In this document: in pieces, positions 44,066 to 53,103 of the stretch
Layout of the letters: each line of letters opens with the position of its first letter
Numbering within the stretch: the first letter of the stretch is position 1
DNA from: CAYLKK01 sp964412505
Lineage (GTDB): Bacteria > Pseudomonadota > Alphaproteobacteria > UBA3830 > CAYLKK01
Length of the DNA: 64,000 bases
Assembly (NCBI GenBank): GCA_964412505.1
Contig: CAYPOM010000001.1
Span: 96,121-160,120, forward strand
Direction of reading: 5' to 3'
The notes under the pieces: model-generated
What the model saw: the letters and a program-made list of their open reading frames with translations, nothing else
The model's database searches: none
What the model was told of the DNA's origin: nothing
Program-made: the position numbers and the translations under genes

Positions 44066-44434
44066 ATGATTCAAATGCAGTCTAGACTGAAAGTCGCTGA
44101 TAATTCTGGTGCACGTGAAGTTATGTGTATTAAGGTTCTTGGTGGGGCAAAGCGTAGATATGCCGGTGTTGGTGATATCATTGTTGTGTCTATCAAGGAT
44201 GCTATCCCAAAGGGGAAAGTGAAGAAAGGTGATGTTATGCAGGGTGTGGTTGTTAGGACAGCCGCTCCTGTCTATCGTGATGATGGTAGCATTGTTCGTT
44301 TCGATGAAAATGCTGTTGTTATTATCAATAAGCAAGGTGAGCCAATAGGAACTCGTATATTCGGGCCTGTTGCTCGTGAGTTACGTCAAGCTAATATGAT
44401 GAAAATTGTTTCATTAGCTCCGGAGGTGGTATAA
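44066..44434 (+). CDS. rplN: 50S ribosomal protein L14
   Basis: This 122-residue L14 shows MIQMQSRLKVADNSGAREVM, VGDIIVVSIKDAIPKGKVKK, and GTRIFGPVARELR near its end. It forms an intersubunit bridge. It starts the spc-type part of the cluster 5 bases after rpsQ. Confidence 0.98.
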   Translation: MIQMQSRLKVADNSGAREVMCIKVLGGAKRRYAGVGDIIVVSIKDAIPKGKVKKGDVMQGVVVRTAAPVYRDDGSIVRFDENAVVIINKQGEPIGTRIFGPVARELRQANMMKIVSLAPEVV

Positions 44435-44436
44435 TT

Positions 44437-44751
44437 ATGGAACGTTGGCGTCTTAAAAGTGGCGATACAGTTATGGTTATGACCGGTAAAGATAAGGGCG
44501 TAACTGGTAAAATTACAAAGGTTTTACGCGATGAGCGCAAAGTCGTTGTTGAGGGTGTGAATTTGTGTGTAAGGCATAAGAAGCCTTCTGCTAGCGATGC
44601 TGGTGGAATTGTAAGGTTTGAAAAGCCTATTCATGCCTCAAATGTTATGTTGTTGGATCCTACAACAAATACACCAACAAAGGTCGGTGTAAAGTTTGTG
44701 GATGGTAAGAAAGTGCGTTTTTCTAAGCGTACTGGTGCGATTATAGATTAG
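44437..44751 (+). CDS. rplX: 50S ribosomal protein L24
   Basis: This 104-residue L24 has a KOW motif (LKSGDTVMVMTGKDKGVTGK) and VEGVNLCVRHKKPS, both typical. It is an assembly initiator of the large subunit. Two bases separate it from rplN. Confidence 0.97.
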   Translation: MERWRLKSGDTVMVMTGKDKGVTGKITKVLRDERKVVVEGVNLCVRHKKPSASDAGGIVRFEKPIHASNVMLLDPTTNTPTKVGVKFVDGKKVRFSKRTGAIID

Positions 44752-44758
44752 GTGTTAT

Positions 44759-45298
44759 ATGACTCATTTACGAAAAATCTATAACGAGGTTATTGTCCCG
44801 CAGTTGAAAAAAGAGTTAAATGTAGATAATGATTTTCTTGTTCCAGCTTTGAAAAAGATTGTTCTAAATATGGGCGTTGGTAAGGGTATCATTGATAGCA
44901 AGAACGTGAAAAACGCTGCTGAAGAATTGACTCTTATAGCTGGGCAAAAAGCTGTTGTTACTACTGCTCGTAAGTCAATAGCTGGTTTTAAATTGAGAGA
45001 AGGACATAAAATAGGTGCTATGGTCACTTTGCGTGGTGATCGTATGTATGAGTTTTATGAGCGTTTGATTAATATAGCTTTGCCTCGTGTGAGAGACTTC
45101 CGTGGCTTATCGAAAAAGTCTTTTGATGGGCGTGGAAATTATTCTTTTGGAATTCGTGAACAGATCGTTTTTCCAGAAGTTGCTGTAAAGAACGTTGAAG
45201 AAATTCGAGGTCTTGATGTTACTATTGTGACTACGGCTGATACTGATGAGAAGTGTCTTGCTTTGTTGAAGGCTTTGAATTTCCCTTTTGTATCGTGA
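44759..45298 (+). CDS. rplE: 50S ribosomal protein L5
   Basis: The 179-residue L5 contains PALKKIVLNMGVGKGI, TTARKSIAGFKLREGHKIG, VTLRGDRMYEFYERLINIAL and RDFRGLSKKSFDGRGNYSFG. It binds 5S rRNA. Normal length and position. Confidence 0.98.
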   Translation: MTHLRKIYNEVIVPQLKKELNVDNDFLVPALKKIVLNMGVGKGIIDSKNVKNAAEELTLIAGQKAVVTTARKSIAGFKLREGHKIGAMVTLRGDRMYEFYERLINIALPRVRDFRGLSKKSFDGRGNYSFGIREQIVFPEVAVKNVEEIRGLDVTIVTTADTDEKCLALLKALNFPFVS

Positions 45299-45305
45299 GG
45301 TAAAA

Positions 45306-45611
45306 ATGGCTCGTAAAAGTACTTTAGAAAATTTAAAGCGTGTACGTGCGATAGTTGAGCGTAAGAAGGAAAAGCGTTCTGCGTTAAAGGCTATTGTGAG
45401 TAATAGATCTGAGGATCCTATTAAGAGGTTCGAGGCTCAGTTGAAGTTATCAGCAATGCCGAGAAATTCCTCTGCGACAAGAATTAGAAATCGCTGCTCT
45501 ATTACTGGTCGTGCTCGTGGTACTTATAGAAAGTTTGGTATATCTCGTATAAAATTGCGAGATTTGGTGTCATTCGGGTTGATTCCTGGTGTACGTAAGT
45601 CAAGTTGGTAG
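45306..45611 (+). CDS. rpsN: 30S ribosomal protein S14 (zinc-free type)
   Basis: I start at ATG 45306 (MARKSTLENLKR) with GAGG upstream; an ATA or GTG-type start earlier would overlap rplE. The 101-residue protein is the long, zinc-independent form: it lacks paired CxxC motifs and has RIRNRCSITGRARGTYRKF with GISRIKLRDLVSFGLIPG. Confidence 0.97.
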   Translation: MARKSTLENLKRVRAIVERKKEKRSALKAIVSNRSEDPIKRFEAQLKLSAMPRNSSATRIRNRCSITGRARGTYRKFGISRIKLRDLVSFGLIPGVRKSSW

Positions 45612-45620
45612 GGAAATTAT

Positions 45621-46010
45621 ATGACTGATCCTATTGCAGATATGTTAGCACGCATAAAAAATGCGTGTATGCGTGGTTATCAAACCGTGGATGTTCCTGC
45701 TTCAAATGCAAAAGTTGGTATTTTGCAGGTTTTAGAGAGAGAGGGGTATATTCTAGGTTTTGATAAGTTCGAAAAAGATGGGCATAATTACTTGCAAGTT
45801 CAATTGAAGTATTATGATGGGAAGCCTGTGATTCAGGTCCTTTCTCGTGTTTCAAAATCTAGTTGTAGAGTCTATTCCAAAATTAGGAATGTTCCTAGGT
45901 TTTATAATGGTTTCGGTATTTTTGTTCTTTCTACGTCGAAAGGGATCCTTTCTGATGCGGAAGCTCGTGAACAAAATGTCGGTGGCGAAATTTTGTGTAA
46001 GGTGTTCTAA
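45621..46010 (+). CDS. rpsH: 30S ribosomal protein S8
   Basis: This 129-residue S8 starts MTDPIADMLARIKNAC and contains VLSRVSKSSCRVYSKIRNV and FVLSTSKGILSDAEARE with the GGEILCKVF end. S8 is a common regulator of spc operons. It overlaps rplF by one base. Confidence 0.97.
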   Translation: MTDPIADMLARIKNACMRGYQTVDVPASNAKVGILQVLEREGYILGFDKFEKDGHNYLQVQLKYYDGKPVIQVLSRVSKSSCRVYSKIRNVPRFYNGFGIFVLSTSKGILSDAEAREQNVGGEILCKVF

Positions 46011-46546
46011 TGTCGAGAGTTGGTAAGCATTCTATTCCAGTTCCGGCGAGTGTTAAGGTGACTCTAGAAAATAGAGTCATCTCTGGAAATTCGCCTTTGG
46101 GAAGTTTTACGTATTCAGTTCCTGCATGCGTGAATGTGAAGTTTGAGAACAATGAAATAACTTTTTCTATCGACGATAAGAATGATAGGGAAGCTAGGGC
46201 TATGTGGGGGACGTGTAGAGCGTCTGTGGCTAATGCAATTTCTGGTTTGGTAAAACATTTTGAGCAAAAGGCTGATTTAATCGGTGTGGGTTATAAGGCT
46301 GAAGTGAAAGGAAATGTTTTGGTGTTAACTTTAGGTTATAGCCATCAGATTGAATATCCTATTCCTGATGATATAAAAATTTCTTGCGAAAAGCCTACTA
46401 CTGTTGTTGTACAAGGCGCAAGCAAACAGAGAGTCGGACAGGTTATGAAGGAGATTCAAAATTTCAGGAAACCTGAACCTTATAAAGGAAAGGGCGTTAT
46501 TATTCAAGGTCAGTTTGTATACCGTAAAGAAGGGAAGAAAAAATAA
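46010..46546 (+). CDS. rplF: 50S ribosomal protein L6
   Basis: The 178-residue L6 starts MSRVGKHSIPVPASV and has LIGVGYKAEVKGNVLVLTLG and FRKPEPYKGKGVIIQGQFV. It lies near the sarcin-ricin loop. Overlaps both neighbours by one base. Confidence 0.97.
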   Translation: MSRVGKHSIPVPASVKVTLENRVISGNSPLGSFTYSVPACVNVKFENNEITFSIDDKNDREARAMWGTCRASVANAISGLVKHFEQKADLIGVGYKAEVKGNVLVLTLGYSHQIEYPIPDDIKISCEKPTTVVVQGASKQRVGQVMKEIQNFRKPEPYKGKGVIIQGQFVYRKEGKKK

Positions 46547-46902
46547 TGTCTAGATTTAGTAAAAATTTTATGCGTAGAGCTAGGCGAGTTCGTTTTGCTT
46601 TACGTAAAAAATCTGGTGGAAAACCTAGATTGTCTGTTTTCCGCTCTGAGAGGCATATCTATGCACAGATAATAGACGATACAAAAGGTGTAACGTTGTG
46701 CTCAGCTTCTTCTTTAGAGAAAAATTCTCGATTGGAAAAGGGGAGCGATGTTTCTGCTGCAGAAAAGATTGGAAAATTGGTCGCAGAAAAGGCTAAGGCC
46801 TTAGGGATAACTTCTGTTGTATTTGATAGAGGTGGTTATAAATATCATGGTCGAGTTAAAGCATTGGCTGATGCAGCACGATCTAATGGTTTGAATTTTT
46901 AA
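46546..46902 (+). CDS. rplR: 50S ribosomal protein L18
   Basis: This 118-residue L18 has RRARRVRFALRKKSGGKPRL, RSERHIYAQIIDDTKG and VVFDRGGYKYHGRVKALADA. It binds 5S rRNA together with L5. Confidence 0.97.
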   Translation: MSRFSKNFMRRARRVRFALRKKSGGKPRLSVFRSERHIYAQIIDDTKGVTLCSASSLEKNSRLEKGSDVSAAEKIGKLVAEKAKALGITSVVFDRGGYKYHGRVKALADAARSNGLNF

Positions 46903-46914
46903 GAGGATTTTTAT

Positions 46915-47442
46915 ATGAGTCATCAAGAAGATCGTCGCGAAGAAGTTTCTTATGTAGAGAAATTGGTCGCGATTAACCGCGTTGCTAAGGTCGTAAAAGG
47001 TGGAAAGCGTTTTTCTTTCTCTGCGATGGTTGTTGCAGGTGATGGAAAAGGTCGTGTAGGATACGGTACTGGTAAAGCAAAAGAAGTTTCTGACGCAGTA
47101 AAAAAAGCTGCTGAGAAAGCTAAAAAGAATATGGTTCGTATTCCTATGAGGGAAGGACGTACTTTGCATCACGATGTAAATGGGTATTTTGGCGCTGGTT
47201 CTGTTGTATTGAGAAGTGCTCCTGCCGGTACTGGTATAATTGCTGGTGGCGCTATGCGTGCTGTTTTTGAGTCTCTCGGAATGCAAGATGTTGTTAGTAA
47301 ATGTATTGGATCTGCAAATCCTCACAATATAGTGAGAGCGACTTTCGATGCATTGTTAAAAACTTCTGCTCCTAGAAATATAGCAGCAAAAAGAGGTAAA
47401 AAGGTCGTTGAGCTTATTTCTCGTCGCTCTTCCAACAAGTAA
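46915..47442 (+). CDS. rpsE: 30S ribosomal protein S5
   Basis: The 175-residue S5 has VAINRVAKVVKGGKRFSFSA, GDGKGRVGYGTGKAKEVSDA and PAGTGIIAGGAMRAVFE. It works with S4 and S12 in decoding fidelity. GAGG precedes the start, 12 bases after rplR. Confidence 0.98.
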   Translation: MSHQEDRREEVSYVEKLVAINRVAKVVKGGKRFSFSAMVVAGDGKGRVGYGTGKAKEVSDAVKKAAEKAKKNMVRIPMREGRTLHHDVNGYFGAGSVVLRSAPAGTGIIAGGAMRAVFESLGMQDVVSKCIGSANPHNIVRATFDALLKTSAPRNIAAKRGKKVVELISRRSSNK

Positions 47443-47458
47443 GATTGGGTGAAAAATT

Positions 47459-47656
47459 ATGTCGAATAAGTGTGATAAAATTAAAGTAGTCCAGATTCGT
47501 AGTAGTTCAGGTTGTACTAAAAAGGTGCAGCTGGCTACTTTAAAAGGTTTGGGTCTTGGAAGAATTGGGCAGAGCTCTGTTCTTGCTAATAATGATTGTA
47601 CTAAGGGTATGATACGTCGTGTTATGCATTTAGTTCGTGTTGAAGGGGGGTGTTAA
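47459..47656 (+). CDS. rpmD: 50S ribosomal protein L30
   Basis: This 65-residue L30 has VQIRSSSGCTKKVQLATLKG, LGLGRIGQSSVL and GMIRRVMHLVRVE, the short bacterial form. It ends with TAA immediately before the rplO ATG. Confidence 0.95.
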   Translation: MSNKCDKIKVVQIRSSSGCTKKVQLATLKGLGLGRIGQSSVLANNDCTKGMIRRVMHLVRVEGGC

Positions 47657-48124
47657 ATGAGTAGTACTATTAAATTAAATATGCTTCGCCCTAGACATGG
47701 TATTGATAAAAAAAGTCTTGGTAGAGGTATCGGATCAGGTTGTGGTAAAACATCTTCTTATGGTCACAAAGGTGGAAAAGCTCGTTCTGGGCGTGGCGCT
47801 CCATCTTGGTTCGAAGGCGGTCAGATGCCTTTGTATCGAAGATTACCTAAGCGTGGTTTTAAATCTAGAGCTGACAAGGATTTAATTGCATGTGTTAATT
47901 TAGAGACATTGGAAATTTTGTGTAATTTGGGTGTCTACAAAGCTAATGATGTGATTGATCTTGATAGCCTTAAGGCTAATAATGTTGTTCGCTCTAAGGC
48001 AAAGACTGTAAAGCTGTTGGGTAAAGGGAATTTATCTGTCGCTTTGAATATGGTTGTTAATTACGCTACTGAGTCAGCGAAAAAAGGTATTGCTGATTGC
48101 GGTGGGTCGGTTAAGATCGTTTAG
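47657..48124 (+). CDS. rplO: 50S ribosomal protein L15
   Basis: This 155-residue L15 begins with the glycine-rich RGIGSGCGKTSSYGHKGGKA and FEGGQMPLYRRLPKRGFKS, which penetrate 23S rRNA, followed by the globular part. Normal length; no gap from rpmD. Confidence 0.97.
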   Translation: MSSTIKLNMLRPRHGIDKKSLGRGIGSGCGKTSSYGHKGGKARSGRGAPSWFEGGQMPLYRRLPKRGFKSRADKDLIACVNLETLEILCNLGVYKANDVIDLDSLKANNVVRSKAKTVKLLGKGNLSVALNMVVNYATESAKKGIADCGGSVKIV

Positions 48125-48130
48125 GTTGTT

Positions 48131-49471
48131 ATGGCTGAAAGTATTTTTTCTCGTGGATTTAGCTCTGAGTCTTTTTCTAAGGCTGATGATTTAAAGAAGA
48201 GAATTGTTTTTACGCTTGTCGCTCTATTTATATACCGTATCGGGACTTATATCCCGATACCTGGTTTAGATCCGGCAGTTATAAATGATTTAGCCCATAG
48301 ATATGCTAGTGGTGGTTTGGTCGGCATGTTTAACATGTTTTCTGGTGGTGCTTTGAGTCGTATGACTATCTTTGCGCTTAACCTTATGCCTTACATTTCT
48401 GCTAGCATTATTATGCAGCTGTTTACATTGATTTCTCCTACTCTAGAAGCGTTGAAAAAAGAGGGAGAGACAGGTAGGAATAAAATTAATCAATATACTA
48501 GATATTTGACTGTTTTGATTTGTTCTTTGCAGGCTTATGGTATAAGTATATTTTTGATGAATAGCCATCCATCTCCAGTGGTTTCTCAAGTAGGCGCTAT
48601 CTTCCCATTGATTGCTGTTCCAACGTTGGTCGGTGGAACATTGTTCTTGGTTTGGTTAGGTGAACAGATGACAGCTCGTGGATTGGGAAATGGATCTTCT
48701 TTGTTGATTTTCGCTGGAATAGTAGCGAACATGCCTGCTAGGATTTTCAATCTTTTTGAAATGGGGCGTGGTGGCGTGATTTCTCCGTTTATGGTGTTTT
48801 GTATTTTCTTGTTTACTTTCTTAGTAACTGGACTTATAGTTTTTGTTGAACGTGCTCAAAGAAAAATTACGATACATTATCCACAAAGAATGCAGTCTGG
48901 TAGTCCAAGGGCTGCTAGTGCAGATGGTTCTCATTTGCCTTTAAAAATTAACTCTGCTGGTGTTATACCTCCAATTTTTGCGAGTTCGTTGCTATCTATT
49001 CCTATGGTTGCCGGGAATTTTTTACCTGCTGATGCTAGTGGGGTGTGGGTCGATATTTTTAGATCTTTTACTCGTGGCGGTTTTGCTTTTAACTGTGTGT
49101 TTGTCGCTTTCTTGGTTATATTCGCGTTTTTCTACACTGCTGTGGTTTTCAATCCTGATGAAACAGCTGAGAATTTGAAAAAAGCTGGTGGATTCATTCC
49201 TGGAATTAGACCTGGGAAAGCAACGTCGGAGTATTTTGATTATGTGTTGACTAGATTGACGTCTGTTGGTGCTGTGTATCTTGCTGCCGTTTGTTTATTT
49301 CCTGATTTAATTAGGAATAAATTTAACGTGGAGCTTTTCGTAGGTGGAACTGGTTTGCTAATCGTTGTAGGTGTGACTATAGATACTATAACTCAGTTCT
49401 ATACACACATCCTTGCTCAACAGTATAGTGGCGTTTTGAAGAAAATGAATAATCGTTGTAATAGGTGTTAG
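48131..49471 (+). CDS. secY: Preprotein translocase subunit SecY
   Basis: The 446-residue SecY has ten membrane helices, with the plug and lateral-gate regions recognisable: YIPIPGLDPAVIND, GGALSRMTIFALNLMPYISA, RLQ-type cytoplasmic loop YPQRMQSGSPRAASADGSHL, PLKINSAGVIPPIFASSLL and GFIPGIRPGKATSEYF. It forms the protein-conducting channel with SecE (20390-20575), which the many signal-peptide proteins here would use. Confidence 0.98.
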   Translation: MAESIFSRGFSSESFSKADDLKKRIVFTLVALFIYRIGTYIPIPGLDPAVINDLAHRYASGGLVGMFNMFSGGALSRMTIFALNLMPYISASIIMQLFTLISPTLEALKKEGETGRNKINQYTRYLTVLICSLQAYGISIFLMNSHPSPVVSQVGAIFPLIAVPTLVGGTLFLVWLGEQMTARGLGNGSSLLIFAGIVANMPARIFNLFEMGRGGVISPFMVFCIFLFTFLVTGLIVFVERAQRKITIHYPQRMQSGSPRAASADGSHLPLKINSAGVIPPIFASSLLSIPMVAGNFLPADASGVWVDIFRSFTRGGFAFNCVFVAFLVIFAFFYTAVVFNPDETAENLKKAGGFIPGIRPGKATSEYFDYVLTRLTSVGAVYLAAVCLFPDLIRNKFNVELFVGGTGLLIVVGVTIDTITQFYTHILAQQYSGVLKKMNNRCNRC

Positions 49472-49472
49472 G

Positions 49473-50135
49473 ATGCGTCGTTTGTTGGTTGTTTTAATTG
49501 GCGCTCCTGGGTGCGGAAAAGGAACTCAAGCTGCTCTTCTTATTGAAAAGTATGGTTTTGCTATGGTTTCTGCTGGTAGTTTGTTACGTGCAGAGGTTAA
49601 TTCAGGATCTGAGCTTGGTTTGAAGATAGCTGATATTATGGGTAGTGGGCAGCTTGTTTCTAATGATTTGGTGAATGAAGTTATTGGAAAAAATCTTAGT
49701 TCTGTCGTTGCTGAAAATCGGTTAATTATTTTAGATGGGTATCCTAGGTCAGTTGGACAAGCTGAATTCTTGGATTCTGCTTGCTCTAAGATTGAAAATC
49801 TTGATTTATGTGTAATACAGTTTAATGTAGATCAAGGATTGTTGATAGATCGAATTTCTAGACGTAGAATTTGTGAAAAATGTGGAGCTCCATTCGTTCA
49901 TAAGGATGGCGAAGAGGAAAAATGTTTGGTTTGTGGGTGTAAGTCATTTATTCAGAGAAATGATGATAAACCTGAAATTGTTGCTGATCGAATTGTTGCT
50001 TATAATGATATAAGCAGCAAGGTCGTGGACTTTTATGGAGAAAAAGTTTATCATATAGCTGGAGAGCAGTCTCCAGAGATTGTTTTTTCTGATATAGAAG
50101 AAGTTTTGCAACGTTATGATTTGTTTATGAAATAA
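49473..50135 (+). CDS. adk: Adenylate kinase, zinc-LID type
   Basis: This 220-residue enzyme has the P-loop GAPGCGKGTQAALLIEKY and LDGYPRSVGQAEFL. The long LID carries four cysteines (CEKCGAPF...CLVCGC) that would bind zinc, as in Gram-positive and some alphaproteobacterial enzymes. It balances ATP, ADP and AMP. It lies one base after secY, a usual place. The DRI and ADN-type residues are partly changed (RNDDKPEIVADRIVAY) but retained. Confidence 0.95.
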   Translation: MRRLLVVLIGAPGCGKGTQAALLIEKYGFAMVSAGSLLRAEVNSGSELGLKIADIMGSGQLVSNDLVNEVIGKNLSSVVAENRLIILDGYPRSVGQAEFLDSACSKIENLDLCVIQFNVDQGLLIDRISRRRICEKCGAPFVHKDGEEEKCLVCGCKSFIQRNDDKPEIVADRIVAYNDISSKVVDFYGEKVYHIAGEQSPEIVFSDIEEVLQRYDLFMK

Positions 50136-50150
50136 TTATTGGAGAAAAGA

Positions 50151-50528
50151 GTGGCTCGTATTGCTGGTGTAAACTTACCTGAGAAAAAGCGTGTTGAGTT
50201 TGCTTTAAGGTATATATATGGAATAGGTCCTGCAAGATCTAAAGCTATTTGTGCAGCTTTAAAAATTCCTGAAGAAAAAAGAGTTTATGAATTGTCTGAC
50301 GACGATGTTTTGCAAATTCGTGAATACATCGACAAAGAATATCAGGTAGAAGGTGATCTTCGTCGTGTAGTTTCTATGAATATTAAGAGACTTTTGGATT
50401 TAGGATGTTATAAAGGTCTGCGTCATCGTAAACGTTTGCCTGTCCACGGTCAAAGGACGCATACAAATGCTAGAACTAGGAAGGGTAAGGCTATTGCTAT
50501 TGCAGGTAAGAAAAAGGTTACTAAATAA
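50151..50528 (+). CDS. rpsM: 30S ribosomal protein S13
   Basis: I start at GTG 50151 (MARIAGVNLPEKKRVEF), the family start, with TTGGAG 6 bases upstream; the TTG at 50139 is rejected. The 125-residue protein has ALRYIYGIGPARSKAIC and KRLPVHGQRTHTNARTRKGK at the end that contacts P-site tRNA. Confidence 0.97.
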   Translation: MARIAGVNLPEKKRVEFALRYIYGIGPARSKAICAALKIPEEKRVYELSDDDVLQIREYIDKEYQVEGDLRRVVSMNIKRLLDLGCYKGLRHRKRLPVHGQRTHTNARTRKGKAIAIAGKKKVTK

Positions 50529-50539
50529 GGGGTGAATCG

Positions 50540-50932
50540 ATGGCATATAAAAGTTCTCAAAGAGCGAGAAAAAAAGATAAAAAAAATGTTGTTTCTGCGG
50601 TAGCTCATATTAACGCTACATTTAATAATACAATGGTTACTATTACTGACCAAGTTGGAAATACATTGGCTTGGGCTTCTGCTGGGAATTTAGGTTTTAA
50701 GGGGTCTCGTAAATCAACTCCTTATGCATCTCAAATAGCTGCAGATAAGGCAGCTCATAGGGCTCTTGAATATGGAGTTAAGACTATGGAAGTAGAAATT
50801 TGCGGTCCAGGTGCTGGTAGAGAATCTGCTTTGCGTGCTTTTCAGGGGTTGGGGATTGTGATTACATCTATTCGTGATGTAACACCTGTTCCTCATAATG
50901 GGTGTCGACCTCCAAAGCGTCGTCGCGTGTAG
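50540..50932 (+). CDS. rpsK: 30S ribosomal protein S11
   Basis: This 130-residue S11 has HINATFNNTMVTITDQVGNT, GFKGSRKSTPYASQIAADKA, GPGAGRESALRAFQGLGI and NGCRPPKRRRV. It lies in the platform of the small subunit. Confidence 0.98.
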   Translation: MAYKSSQRARKKDKKNVVSAVAHINATFNNTMVTITDQVGNTLAWASAGNLGFKGSRKSTPYASQIAADKAAHRALEYGVKTMEVEICGPGAGRESALRAFQGLGIVITSIRDVTPVPHNGCRPPKRRRV

Positions 50933-50959
50933 AGTGGTCTATATTTGTAGGTGGTTTTA

Positions 50960-51982
50960 ATGTTTGATAGACATTGGACAAGTTTGATTAAGCATTATCG
51001 TTTTGATACTGATAATTCTGAAGATTCTTCTAGATTTCTTAAAATGGAAGTTTCTCCTCTTGAACGTGGGTTTGGTATCACTATCGGTAATGCTTTGCGT
51101 AGAGTGTTGTTGTCATCATTGATGGGCGCTGCGGTTACCTCTATAAGGATCGGTGGTGTTTGCCATGAATTTACTTCTATCGATGGTGTTTTAGAGGATG
51201 TTACAGATATAGTCCTTAATGTAAAAGGGCTTGTCCTTAAAATGGATGGTGATTCTTCTCGTAAGATGAAATTGTCTGTTTCTGGGCCTTGTCGAGTTAC
51301 AGCTGGTATGTTTGAATTGGGTTCTGGGTTATCTGTTGTTGACCCAGATTATTATATTTGTACTGTTACAGGAAATCAGAATTTTGAAATGGAGATGACC
51401 GTTGATTATGGGCGTGGCTTCGTTCCTGCATCTCGTAATCAAACGGAAGAGTGTCCTCATGATACAATTTTTGTAGATTCATTGTTTTCTCCTGTGTTGA
51501 ACGTTTCGTTCTCAGTCGAAGATACACGTGTCGGTCAAGATACAGATTATGATAAGCTTATTTTATCTGTTGAAACAAATGGCTCTATAGCTCCTATTGA
51601 TGCCATTGCTTATTCCGCAAAAATATTGCAGACGCAGTTTGGTAAGTTTATTGATTTTGAAGATGGTGGACAAGAGGAAGTCGTAGCTCCACCTGCTCGT
51701 GAGGTAGAGCTTCCTTACCCTGTAGCTTTATTGAAAAAAGTCGATGATTTAGAGCTATCAGTTCGTTCTATGAACTGTTTGAAGGGGGAGAATATTCTAT
51801 ATTTGGGGGATTTGGTTAAAAAAACAGAGCAAGAAATGCTTAAAACACCAAATTTTGGTAGGAAATCTTTAAATGAGATAAAGAACCTGTTGCTTGCTTA
51901 CAATTTATCTTTCGGGATGGATATTCCAGATTGGCCTCCAGACAATATAGAGGAAGTATCGAAATTTTGTGAAAAAAATTAA
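50960..51982 (+). CDS. rpoA: RNA polymerase alpha subunit
   Basis: I choose ATG 50960 (MFDRHWTSLIKHY) with TAGGTGG upstream. The 340-residue protein has the N-terminal dimerisation domain (PLERGFGITIGNALRRVLLSS) and the C-terminal DNA-binding domain (SVRSMNCLKGENILYLGDL, NFGRKSLNEIKNLL). It carries the usual helix-hairpin-helix residues that contact UP elements. Confidence 0.98.
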   Translation: MFDRHWTSLIKHYRFDTDNSEDSSRFLKMEVSPLERGFGITIGNALRRVLLSSLMGAAVTSIRIGGVCHEFTSIDGVLEDVTDIVLNVKGLVLKMDGDSSRKMKLSVSGPCRVTAGMFELGSGLSVVDPDYYICTVTGNQNFEMEMTVDYGRGFVPASRNQTEECPHDTIFVDSLFSPVLNVSFSVEDTRVGQDTDYDKLILSVETNGSIAPIDAIAYSAKILQTQFGKFIDFEDGGQEEVVAPPAREVELPYPVALLKKVDDLELSVRSMNCLKGENILYLGDLVKKTEQEMLKTPNFGRKSLNEIKNLLLAYNLSFGMDIPDWPPDNIEEVSKFCEKN

Positions 51983-51996
51983 TTTATAGGTGAGAA

Positions 51997-52383
51997 ATGC
52001 GTCATAGAATATCTGGTCGTAAATTCGGCCGTAATAAAGGGTCGAGAAAGGCGTTGTTAGTTGGATTGATAAAAGCTTTAATTAAAGAAGAGCAGATCAT
52101 GACAACTTTACCAAAGGCGAAGGATTTGAGGCCTTTGGTAGAGAAAATTATAACAAAAGGACGAGTTAATTCGATCCATACTAAGCGTTATTTATTTTCG
52201 ATTCTGCGTGAAGATGTATTGGTGAATAAAGTGGTCAATACTTTGTCTCCACAATTTGCAGATAGAAATGGTGGTTATACTAGGATTGTAAAATGCGGTT
52301 TCCGTGAAGGAGATTGCGCGCCTATGGCTAGTATTATGTTTGTAGATAAAAATGTAGTTTCTACAAATAATGTTAGCGCGTAA
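51997..52383 (+). CDS. rplQ: 50S ribosomal protein L17
   Basis: This 128-residue L17 starts MRHRISGRKFGRNKGSRKAL and contains TLPKAKDLRPLVEKIITKGR and GGYTRIVKCGFREGDCAPMA. Last gene of the ribosomal cluster, 18 bases before a strong terminator. Confidence 0.97.
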   Translation: MRHRISGRKFGRNKGSRKALLVGLIKALIKEEQIMTTLPKAKDLRPLVEKIITKGRVNSIHTKRYLFSILREDVLVNKVVNTLSPQFADRNGGYTRIVKCGFREGDCAPMASIMFVDKNVVSTNNVSA

Positions 52384-52401
52384 AACGATTTTTATCTATT
52401 A

Positions 52402-52433
52402 AAAATGGCCCTTATTTTAGGGCCATTTTTTTT
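52402..52433 (+). terminator. Bidirectional terminator between rplQ and hdaA
   Basis: AAATGGCCCT and AGGGCCATTT form a 10-bp stem around TATTTT with T on one side and A on the other, so it can stop transcription from both strands. On the minus strand the stem encodes the last codons of hdaA (MALK and TAA at 52412). Confidence 0.9.
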
Positions 52434-53095
52434 ACTAAAGGAATAGTGATATTTCTTTGTTCAATAATAGATGTTTGATCTAAATCTTTTATAAGCTTTT
52501 CGATGTGTTTGATATCACGAGAACTGTATTTAAGAATGTAATCAATTACGTCGTCTTTTATTGATAAATTTAGGTCATTAGCTAGCTTATACAATATCTT
52601 TTTTAACGTATTTTCACAAGGCGGATTCATTTTTATTACATTTATGCTTGCTAATCTGGATGCTAGATCCTTTAGATTAGTTACTCTTTCATATAGAATT
52701 GTATTTGTTGTTATCAATAAATACTTATTCTTGCTTTCATTAAGTATATTTAAAAAATCAAACAACCATTTTGCTTGTGTATTTTGATAGTCGTTCGACA
52801 AAAAAATATGAATGTCATCTAATGCAAAATTATCATATTTTTCTATTAAATTCCTTGGTTGTATTTGTGTGGATTCTTTATTTATTATATTTCCATTGAC
52901 CGAGTTGATCCACAGTTTCGCTAAGTGAGTTTTTCCACATGTTTCTTGTCCAAATATAACATTTCTGTTGTTTGGCCAATTCGGCCACTGTAATAGCCAT
53001 TTTAATGCATGGATATTGTTATCGTCTGGGATAAAATCTTTTATAGAAAAATTAATGTTGAGCGGGAAATCAAAAAGAATTTGGCTTTCTTCCAT
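52412..53095 (-). CDS. hdaA: DnaA-like inactivator HdaA
   Basis: This 227-residue protein resembles DnaA domain III only: a Walker A region FGQETCGKTHLAKLW near residue 50, ALDDIHIF as Walker B, and sensor parts including LASRLASINVIKM. There is no DNA-binding domain IV. Hda proteins stimulate ATP hydrolysis by DnaA with the beta clamp; the N-terminal QILFDFPL could be the clamp-binding motif. It follows the PerM-like gene by 8 bases, the arrangement found in alphaproteobacteria. Confidence 0.85.
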   Translation of the reverse strand: MEESQILFDFPLNINFSIKDFIPDDNNIHALKWLLQWPNWPNNRNVIFGQETCGKTHLAKLWINSVNGNIINKESTQIQPRNLIEKYDNFALDDIHIFLSNDYQNTQAKWLFDFLNILNESKNKYLLITTNTILYERVTNLKDLASRLASINVIKMNPPCENTLKKILYKLANDLNLSIKDDVIDYILKYSSRDIKHIEKLIKDLDQTSIIEQRNITIPLVKKMALK

Positions 53096-53103
53096 CTATA
53101 TTC

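Noticed and set aside
48124..50151. rpmJ (L36) between secY and rpsM
   Set aside because: Only adk lies there; no 37-codon basic cysteine-rich frame is seen.
35247..52000. Many long minus-strand frames in the ribosomal cluster
   Set aside because: They are shadows of conserved ribosomal genes; all strong homologies lie on the plus strand.
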